From Phoronis australis (taxonomy: Eukaryota > Phoronida > Phoronidae): 56,743 nt of DNA. Positions 49,042-56,743 of the stretch are shown here, piece after piece (within the stretch, counting starts at the first letter, position 1; the number at the start of each line of letters is the position of its first letter). The stretch lies in assembly GCA_002633005.1 (NCBI GenBank), contig NMRA01000380.1, positions 139,234 to 195,976 on the forward strand, in the 5' to 3' direction. Made by a program: the position numbers and the translations under genes. The notes below the pieces were generated by a model. The model ran no database searches. It was not told where the DNA came from and saw only the letters and a program-made list of their open reading frames with translations.

Positions 49042-49850
49042 GTGTGCTCCGACAACGTTGCATCCATCAGTATGCTGCCAAAATCTAGCACATTATTTGA
49101 CAATATTTCTACCAAACTCATGAAATTGATAACTCCGGTCTTTATAAAACTACTCTCTACCATCGTCAATCAATGTTTTGACACAGAATGTTCTCCATCT
49201 GCTTTGAAAATTGACAAGGTTGTGCCTATGACTTAGATGAGCATAATATTAACAATTACATTCCTCTCTACTGCCTGCTTTTTTCAAAATAATTGAAAAA
49301 TTGCCCGTGGCCGGCTTTATGACTATCTTAAAACAAACAATCTGATCTTATATGAACATTCAGAAAGTACGATCAACTAAATTTTCAACACTCGATCTAG
49401 TTGACATAATTAACGGACATTTGGTCAAGGGGATAAACTCAACAACCTTAGTTTTAGACCTTTCAAAAGCCTTTGACACAATAGACTACAAAATCTTGCT
49501 TCGTAAACTTTCAGTTTACAGTATATCAGGAGTCGAGAATTTGCTCTTAAAAATTAATTAGCCATTCGACAGCAATATAATTGATTTTACAATTCACCCT
49601 CCCAAAAATTAACTATAACCACAAGTGTACCGCAAGGGTCTATTCTTGGTCCCCTCTTTTTTCTCAAATCCACTTCTCTTGAGAACCTTATATATGCTGA
49701 TGATACCTGCCTTATATACACACCTTGGGCTAAAAAAAAACAAGAAACAAAGAAACTGAAATCACAAATTGTCATTAAATGTCCCTTAGAAAAACTTAGC
49801 TCAAAATTTAACATCTAAGCTTACTATAAACAGTCGAAACTTAACTTTTG
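49042..49850 (+). pseudogene. Non-LTR retrotransposon reverse transcriptase relic, copy A
   Basis: Pieces in several frames match the order of a jockey/CR1-type RT: LITPVFIKLLSTIVNQCFD then PSALKIDKVVPM, KFSTLDLVDIINGHLVKGI, LDLSKAFDTIDYKILLRKL, SVPQGSILGPLFF and the catalytic YADDT. Stops, frameshifts and an in-frame loss between GPLFF and YADDT show it is dead. Downstream the element is interrupted by Kolobok copy 4. Confidence 0.8.
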
Positions 49851-49854
49851 TTAA

Positions 49855-50297
49855 CGGAGAATGCCACCCAAAAATAACCTATTTATATCAATTTAGATAG
49901 AGTAGTTTCACTCGATAACAACAAATTCATTTCTTTTACCTGACACCTGACGGCAGACGGAGGTGTTGAAATTAACCAATGACGTTGCAAGCTCGAACGC
50001 AGACTGTTCATCAGTTCACAACACGCTTACTGGTGTCAACTTATCGTTTGAAGTCATCGTTTTACACCAATAAATCATCAAAATTCGATGTAAAACCCTT
50101 ACAAACACATCGATTTCTTGAACAGTCAAACGTGCTATTTTATTTCGCTGTTCCGGATTTACAGGTATTTGAAAGTACCGTAGCCTAGGCTACCAAGGTC
50201 GGTCGCGGAAGTTTGGAGTTCATTGATAAATTCGAATTATTCTCCCGTGAAATACATACAGGAGAACATAGCTGTGTGCTGTAATTTTAGACTTGTG
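49855..50297 (-). mobile_element. Kolobok-like DNA transposon, copy 4 (truncated, 443 bp)
   Basis: TTAA at 49851-49854 then CGGAGAATGCCACCC. Sequence follows the low-coordinate half of copy 5 and stops abruptly at the copy A deletion junction. No THAP part and no right end. Confidence 0.75.
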
Positions 50298-51427
50298 ATA
50301 TATTACAAGTTGCTTTTACGCAAACAACTTCCTCATTTTACTTTCAAAACAACTTTGATATCTCAACCGAAACAACAGAACTGCGTCATTATGACGTTGT
50401 GAACCCAATCAATAATATCAATTAGGCCAGATTTACGTAACTTTGTAAGTTATTAAGCACTTCTAAAGTTATTACTTGGTCTCTGTACTGGTCAATCCTA
50501 ATGATCCTGAACTCCCAGGGAGCATACAAGGTGTGCAAACTTTGTCAGACCACAAACACAAGCCCCACTTGGTTACCTGAATAGGAAACAAATCCAAAAC
50601 CTGCAAAACTTTCGAAATAAAATATGAGTCCGCCTTTTTATTCTAATTTATGTGTCCAAATCGCGTCAGTGGCAAAAACGTCATCACTAAACATCCGTGA
50701 TAGCGAGGTGGTGGGAGTAGTCTCCTGCACAGACCCTCTAGATCGGTTGCAGACCGCTACAGTGCTCTTTTCTATCTGCATTCTTGGAATATCATAGCTG
50801 TTCCGATTTCATGAAACAAGGCATTCTATTGGTCAGTTGTACAATAGGTCAAACAAGTTCATCAACATGGCGACTTCCAGTGAAGGAATGTCAATGGACT
50901 TACATGTACACCTGTTTAAATCTCTCTGTTTCCATCAAACTCCGGCATTTCAAAGCTAACGAGTCAAGGCATATATCACCAGTAACGTATATGAAATATT
51001 TAATGACAATTATGTTGTATTGTCACGTTTTTCCCCGTGTGTGGGTGGGCACAGGTTGTTACAGACCGGTGCTAATAGCTTTAGGTGCGAAGATTGACTG
51101 AAGACTGGTTCGAGTTAATCCTTTATTAATCCCGACCGTACGTTCACAAGCCTACTCAAACAAAACGTCCGACGTAATGTCTGTTCTATGCTCCAGCCAG
51201 TGCTGCGAAGCCTTGACTTGTGGTGAACTTCTGAGACACGTTCAGCAACTGTTACACTCGATTCAATAACCTGCTGTCTCTATAGCTGGCTCGCTGTAAC
51301 TGCTGATTCTCTTCACTGCAACTCAATTGTAATCTCCTGATTAACTTTCTTGAACTGACTTGATCTCCTGACTTGATATTCTTGGACTCAACTGACTTAA
51401 TCTCACTAACACAAACCCGTGCTTGTG

Positions 51428-51435
51428 TATTTATA
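51428..51435 (-). promoter_or_regulatory. TATA box (TATAAATA)
   Basis: Perfect TATAAATA on the minus strand, 48 bases downstream of the nearest HSE. The same box occurs in copy B at 55454-55447. Confidence 0.6.
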
Positions 51436-51482
51436 GCCTAATGCATTGTTCTGGACCTTTTCATCAATTCAAGCACAAACCA

Positions 51483-51585
51483 GAACTTTCTGGAACCTAC
51501 CCAATCATTCTACAAACATGTACTAGTCTCTAGAATATTCCAGACTTCATCAATCACTGTCATGCTAGAGTCTTCTAGAAAGTTC
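51483..51585 (-). promoter_or_regulatory. Cluster of three heat-shock elements
   Basis: Plus-strand text gives GAActTTCtgGAA (51483-51495), GAAtaTTCcaGAc (51533-51545) and TTCtaGAAagTTC (51573-51585). Two are perfect three-unit nGAAn arrays, the binding site of heat shock factor. Spaced 50 and 40 bases apart upstream of the TATA box on the minus strand. Confidence 0.6.
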
Positions 51586-51902
51586 CACACTATTTTGTAG
51601 TAAACAAATTACATCATCACTGTACTTAACTCAGGGGTCATGCCAATCGAACAGAATAACAAAACAAAACAATACAACTAAAAATACTGTCAGACCATAT
51701 TCTGACATGTATACTATGCTGCATTCTGAAGTGTTGTGAACTTTTTCGAAATATTTTGTGGAAAAATAGTCAGTAGGGCCAGTAGGCCACCAACGTCAAC
51801 AGTCACTTCTTTTACGTATAGCACTGAATAGCCGGAAAAGAATAGCTGAGTGAGTCACGGTAATGGAAGTTTGTCTCGATCTTTTCAGAGCACACCCTCT
51901 CG

Positions 51903-51903
51903 N
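51903..51903. other. Single N at the duplicate junction
   Basis: The ambiguous base lies exactly between the end of copy A (caccctctcg) and the start of copy B (cattcagaaag). Confidence 0.9.
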
Positions 51904-52458
51904 CATTCAGAAAGTACGATCAACTAAATTTTCAACACTCAATCTAGTTGACATAATTAAAGGACATTTGGTCAAGGGGATAAACTCAAAAACCATAGTT
52001 TTAGACCTTTCAAAAGCCTTTGACACAATAGACCACAAAATCTTGCTTCGTAAACTTTCAGTTTACGGTATATCTGGAGTCGAGAATTTGCTCTTCAAAA
52101 TTATTTAGCCATTCGACAGCAATATATTTGATTTTACAATTCACCCTCCCAAAATTAACTATAACCACAAGTGTACCGCAAGGGTCTATTCTTGGTCCCC
52201 TCTTTTTTCTCAAATCCACTTCTCTTGAGAACCTTATATATGCTGATGATACCTGCCTTATATACACACCTTGGGCTAAAAAAAACAAGCAACAACGAAA
52301 CTGAAATCAGTAATAAGCTGTCAGGCATATATAATCAATAAATTGTCATTAAATGTCACCAAAACTAAGTACATGGTAATCCACTTCACTTAGAAAAACT
52401 TAGCTCAAAATTTAACATCTAAGTTTACTATAAACAGTCGAAACTTAACATTTGTTAA
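51904..52458 (+). pseudogene. Reverse transcriptase relic, copy B
   Basis: Same motifs as copy A: KFSTLNLVDIIKGHLVKGI, LDLSKAFDTIDHKILLRKL, SVPQGSILGPLFF, YADDT. It keeps a segment absent from copy A that reads NKLSLNVTKTKYMVIHF, the conserved stretch after the palm of non-LTR RTs. Confidence 0.8.
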
Positions 52459-53986
52459 AGGAGAATGCCACCCAAAAATAACCTATTTATATCAATTTAG
52501 ATAGAGTAGTTTCACTCGATAACAACAAATTCATTTCTTTTATCTGACACCTGACGGCAGAGGGAGGTGTTGAACCAATGACGTCACAAGCTCAAACGCA
52601 GACTGTTCATCAGTTCACAACACGCTTACTGGTGTCAACTTATCGCTTGAAATCATCCTTTTACACCAATAAATCATCAAAATTCGATGTAAAACCCTTA
52701 CAAACACATAGAGTTCTTGAACAGTCAAACCTGCTAGTTTATTTCGCTGTTCCGGATTTACAGGTATTTGAACGTACCGTAGCCTAGGCTACCAAGGTCG
52801 GTCGCGGAAAGTTGGGGTTCAGTGATAAATTCGTATTATTCTTCCGTGAAATACATACAGGAGAACATAGCTGTGTGCTGTAATTTTAGACTTGTGATTT
52901 CTTCAGCTCTAAACACCCAAAAAGCTTAATTGTTATCTCAGCCAGTGGCTAGGCCCGTCGCGACCGGACTGAAGACATCACGAATATAAACTAGCCAAAG
53001 TTGGAAACTAAACTTCCAGTCACAAAAACTATACTGGTGAGCCAAAGAAATAATGTGCACCTGATTATTTTAATGAATTAGTCGCGAAACTGCAAATCTA
53101 CTTGCTCGTCGGGGGCCGCGAAGTCAGGTTCTCCTTCTACAGAACCGTCAGGGCAAAAGTGTACAGTAACAATGATTCGAATAATTTATAAGTATATCTA
53201 AATAAAGATTCCCCTAACATGTGACCATAGCAAATAAAATCGAGTTATTGTTTCACAACAGCTTTTTGTCAGCAAACACTGAATTAGCTGCGCTCACACG
53301 GTCTCGGTGCCCAGTCAATTAGCTTTATTGCACCTTAAGTCGGTAATGCAGTGATTTATTCAATGCTGACCTCTCAAAGCATTTGCACTCACAAACACTA
53401 GGCATTACAAATTGTATCTAATGAGACAGACCTTGACACTTTGTTTCAGTTTTAGATAAGCATTGGTTAGGGTGAGAATAATTCATTTTGAAACAGAACG
53501 CACAATTATAAACGTCAACATGGTAACTTGCAATTCCGACACAGACGAGTGCTCATCTGTCTCTTTTTCTGCCCCGGCATGAGTTGTTTGGTGAGCCGAC
53601 ATTCGTCAGTAAAATCACTGTCGACCAAATGCCGGCCACAGACACGGAGATGGTTCAAGGCCTCATGCTTAGTATTAACGGTGTACTTTTCAATCTTCAC
53701 AGTCGCGAGCCACTTTTGAAGCATTTTGGGTTCTCGTGGAAATTGAAAAACGACATACCCGCTTTCCTCGCAACTTCATAGTTCGCACAAGTGGGAACGA
53801 TACACCACATCATAGCGGTACTCAATCTGCAGAAGAACCACTGACGTCGCTACGTCTTTTACTCACTTTTCTCGCAGGTTAATACGACACTTCTCGATGA
53901 GGTAAAATCGACCGTATACGAGGTGATGTGGATATAGACCGACTAAAACGTTGAAAAAGACCAATTAAATCGGGTGGCATCCTCCT
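52459..53986 (-). mobile_element. Kolobok-like DNA transposon, copy 5 (1528 bp)
   Basis: TTAA at 52455-52458 and 53987-53990; ends AGGAGAATGCCACCC and GGGTGGCATCCTCCT. Inserted in the non-LTR retrotransposon: RT text stops at 52454 and the same element's C-terminal text resumes after 53990. Confidence 0.82.
53515..53810 (-). pseudogene. THAP finger relic in Kolobok copy 5
   Basis: Minus strand: MLQKWLATVKIEKYTVNTKH, then EALNHLRVCGRHLVDSDFTD. VCGRHLVDSDF is a clear THAP C-terminal signature (CxxH then SDF). One N-terminal zinc cysteine is replaced (TCANY) and a frameshift lies in the core. Confidence 0.6.
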
Positions 53987-53990
53987 TTAA

Positions 53991-54420
53991 AGCGCTTATG
54001 TTTTGGTACTATCATTTGACGACTCTTTATCCTGGTCTTAACTTATTAATCTGGTGGGCACAAAAATGCACAAACATGTGGCGTACTCGCGAAACATCTG
54101 ACTTTATTCACACTGACAACGATTTACTACTCCTTGATCCACACGCACTTAACTTTTATCATCACAATATGGGAATTTAAAAAGTCAGCAGATTACAGTT
54201 TCTTCAGAAACGAGCCTTACGAAAAATCACCAATTCACTATATTTTGCGCATACAAATCCAATAAGCAAATTATTAAAAAATACCTCAGCTTGAAGTCAC
54301 TCTTAATATATCCTGCCTGAAAATATATTACAAGTTGCTTTTACGCAAACAAGTTCCTCATTTTACTTTCAAAACAACTTTGATATATCAGCCGAAACAA
54401 CAGAACGGCGTCATTATGAC
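53991..54420 (+). pseudogene. Non-LTR retrotransposon ORF2 C-terminal relic
   Basis: Reads LQFLQKRALRKITNSLYFAH, TNPISKLLKN, then after a frame change LEVTLNISCLKIYYKLLLRK. LQKRALRxI followed by AHTxPLFKKL-type text is the usual C-terminal end of such ORF2 proteins. It continues the RT relic across the Kolobok insertion. Confidence 0.7.
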
Positions 54421-55075
54421 GTTGTGAACCCAATCAATAATATCAATTAGGCCAGATTTACGTAACTTTGTAAGTTATTAAGCACTTATAAAGTTATTAC
54501 ATGGTCTCTGTACTGGTCAATCCTAATGATCCTGAACTCCCTGGGAGCATAGAAGGTGTGCAAATTTTGTCAGACCACAAACACAAGCCCCACTTGGTTA
54601 CCTGAATAGGAAACAAATCCAAAACCTGCAAAACTTTCGAAATAAAATGTGAGTCCGCATTTTTATTCTAATTTATGTGTCCAAATCGCGTCAGTGGCAA
54701 AAACGTCATCACTAAACATCCGTGATAGCGAGGTGGTGGGAGTAGTCCCCGGCACAGACCCACTAGATCGGTTGCAGTCCGCTACAGTGCTCTTTTCTAT
54801 CTGCATTCTTGGAATATCATAGTTGTTCCGATTTCATGAAACAAGGCATTCTATTGGTCAGTTGTACAATAGGTCAAACTAGTTCATCAACATGGCGACT
54901 TCCAGTGAAGGAATGTCAATGGACTTACACCTGTTTAAATCTCTCTGTTTCCATCAAACTCCGGCATTTCAAAGCTAACGAGTCAAGGCATATATCACCA
55001 GTAACGTATATGAAATATTTAATGACAATTATGTTGTATTGTCACGTTTTTCCCCGTGTGTGGGTGGGCACAGGT

Positions 55076-55726
55076 TGTTACAGACCGGTGCTAATAGCTT
55101 TAGGTGCGAAGATTGACTGAAGACTGGTTCGAGTTAATCCTTTATTAATCCCGACCGTACGTTCACAAGCCTACTCAAACAAAACGTCCGACGTAATGTC
55201 TGTTCTATGCTCCAGCCAGTGCTGCGAAGCCTTGACTTGTGGTGAACTTCTGAGACACGTTCAGCAACTGTTACACTCGATTCAATAACCTGCTGTCTCT
55301 ATAGCTGGCTCGCTGTAACTGCTGATTCTCTTCACTGCAACTCAATTGTAATCTCCTGATTAACTTTCTTGAACTGACTTGATCTCCTGACTTGATATTC
55401 TTGGACTCAACTGACTTAATCTCACTAACACAAACCCGTGCTTGTGTATTTATAGCCTAATGCATTGTTCTGGACCTTTTCATCAATTCAAGCACAAACC
55501 AGAACTTTCTGGAACCTACCCAATCATTCTACAAACATGTACTAGTCTCTAGAATATTCCAGACTTCATCAATCACTGTCATGCTAGAGTCTTCTAGAAA
55601 GTTCCACACTATTTTGTAGTAAACAAATTACATCATCACTGTACTTAACTCAGGGGTCATGCCAATCGAACAGAATAACAAAACAAAACAATACAACTAA
55701 AAATACTGTCAGACCATATTCTGACA
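55076..55726 (-). mobile_element. LTR-like unit with heat-shock-type promoter, copy B
   Basis: Same unit as 51057-51707: TATAAATA at 55454-55447 and the three HSE motifs at about 55502-55604. Confidence 0.5.
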
Positions 55727-55921
55727 TGTATACTATGCTGCATTCTGAAGTGTTGTGAACTTTTTCGAAATATTTTGTGGAAAAATAGTCAGTAGGGCCA
55801 GTAGGCCACCAACGTCAACAGTCACTTCTTTTACGTATAGCACTGAATAGCCGGAAAAGAATAGCTGAGTGAGTCACGGTAATGGAAGTTTGTCTCGATC
55901 TTTTCAGAGCACACCCTCTCG

Positions 55922-56690
55922 TATGTTAACATTTTCGTGTACGTTATATAAGCTGTACTGAAAATCACCTACCTCAAGTTTCGAAACCTGTACCTCTTGC
56001 GTCAATGACAGTCGTCTTAACCAGACGACCAAAGAGCAACTGCACGTAGGCCAGTGATTAAGAGATTTCTTTATTTTACTACACCCACTGCAGATTCACC
56101 ACAAACCTCCAGTAAATACTGTGAAGGTTGAACTAGTGGGTTAGAAAAGGATATATTATAAAATACTGCAATTCGTTGTCATAATTCACCGGCAAACTTG
56201 TCACTAGTACTACAGTCAATGGTCCTAAACAAACATTAACCAGTCTAGCAATAGTATGACACACCGCATCGCATATGACGGTGATATTCAGCAGTGTCTT
56301 TGACTGCCATTGTACAGTTGTAGGGATTATTCATTTATTTCGAAGGATGTTTGTTGCTGTGAAATTAGGATTATACTCACTCTTTTGTATAACCAGCAAG
56401 ATAAAACCTCACACTTTTTGAGTTGGCACAGTCATTAAAACTGGCCCATTTTGGCGAGAGTCTCTATGGAAGAGTCAACTTTTTCGGTAACATAATTGTG
56501 AAACGTTATTATTTACAGCTAATTAAATTTCAGCAAAAAGCTTTCCGGGCTGTATTCATTTTAATATAACAAGCCTCAATTGTATATGAAATCTTCAGTG
56601 GTTTTGGTACAAAAATGGATCATTTTATACAGTTGCAATGCCTGAGTCACTGGTCAGAGTGGCACATTTAGTCATTTGACATCTATGTAA
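55922..56690. other. Flanking sequence, nothing recognised
   Basis: AT-rich sequence without a supported ORF, repeat family or RNA gene. Confidence 0.4.
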
Positions 56691-56691
56691 G

Positions 56692-56693
<2 letters not shown>

Positions 56694-56743
<50 letters not shown>
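56694..56743. repeat. (CT)n microsatellite at window edge
   Basis: CT repeat truncated by the window end. Confidence 0.95.

Larger units (their letters stand above)
51057..51707 (-). mobile_element. LTR-like unit with heat-shock-type promoter, copy A
   Basis: On the minus strand it begins TGTCAGAATATGG and ends CTGTAACA (TGT...ACA borders). It holds three HSE motifs, a TATAAATA box (51435-51428) and AATAAA (51127-51122) about 70 bases before the end: the U3-R-U5 order of an LTR. No target-site duplication or primer-binding site was recognised, so a solo LTR is an inference; a captured host promoter is the alternative. Confidence 0.5.
49357..51902 (+). repeat. Tandem duplicate block, copy A
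   Basis: Matches 51904-55921 in order: RT fragment, Kolobok left part, then a jump (at an ATATATTAC microhomology near 50298) to the 1.6-kb distal segment. Copy A lacks about 1.4 kb present in copy B (Kolobok right part and retrotransposon C-terminus). The distal segments (50298-51902 and 54323-55921) differ by a 6-bp indel and few substitutions. Confidence 0.85.
51904..55921 (+). repeat. Tandem duplicate block, copy B (complete)
   Basis: 4.0 kb: RT fragment, full Kolobok copy 5, retrotransposon C-terminus, LTR-like unit. After it the sequence departs (caccctctcg then tatgttaac), giving the native right flank. Confidence 0.85.

Noticed and set aside
50784-51101. Plus-strand ORF of 105 codons, repeated at 54809-55120
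   Set aside because: Duplicated only because the block is duplicated; it overlaps the LTR-like unit and has no recognisable domain.

Overview
This is 56.7 kb of animal (metazoan) nuclear DNA. The evidence is spliced exons with GT/AG borders, long introns, AT-rich non-coding sequence, and a dense, diverse transposon load (Kolobok-like, pogo/Tigger-like, DIRS-like, non-LTR, LTR-like, tRNA-SINE, many MITEs). The runs of N and the frequent ACATGTA motif suggest a draft genome of a marine invertebrate. I cannot fix the phylum from this window; lancelet, hemichordate, echinoderm and cnidarian remain possible.

Region 1 (about 27.3 kb down to 1, minus strand) holds one gene, a receptor tyrosine kinase. 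I rebuilt eleven coding exons by hand. They join in one open frame of 609 codons with compatible intron phases throughout: signal peptide (26534-26671), two cysteine-rich exons (17235-17354, 14219-14288), three fibronectin type III domains over six exons (11994 down to 3093), a transmembrane exon (2060-2211), and an exon with the juxtamembrane region and the start of the kinase domain (96-366: GEGAFGKV loop and VAVK lysine). The rest of the kinase lies beyond base 1. The cysteine-rich and FN3 parts resemble anosmin-1 (KAL1), a secreted protein known to modulate FGF receptor signalling, and the kinase start is FGFR/RET-like. An anosmin-like ectodomain on a tyrosine kinase is the most interesting thing here. 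Introns carry MITEs, a tRNA-derived SINE, two minisatellites and a long palindrome.

Region 2 (about 27.3-31.9 kb) shows no gene I can support.

Region 3 (31.9-56.7 kb) is a transposon graveyard. Four complete and one truncated member of a Kolobok-like family are present (TTAA target sites, AGGAGAATGCCACCC ends, relic THAP zinc finger). One complete copy sits inside a pogo/Tigger-type transposase relic and another inside a non-LTR retrotransposon. A DIRS-like gag remnant lies near 38.1-38.5 kb. Between 49.36 and 55.92 kb a nearly identical block occurs twice in tandem, joined at a single N, possibly two haplotypes assembled in series. Each copy contains an LTR-like promoter unit with three heat-shock-element motifs upstream of a TATAAATA box. 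The window starts in (AG)n and ends in (CT)n; a third CT tract runs into a 167-base gap at 40018.
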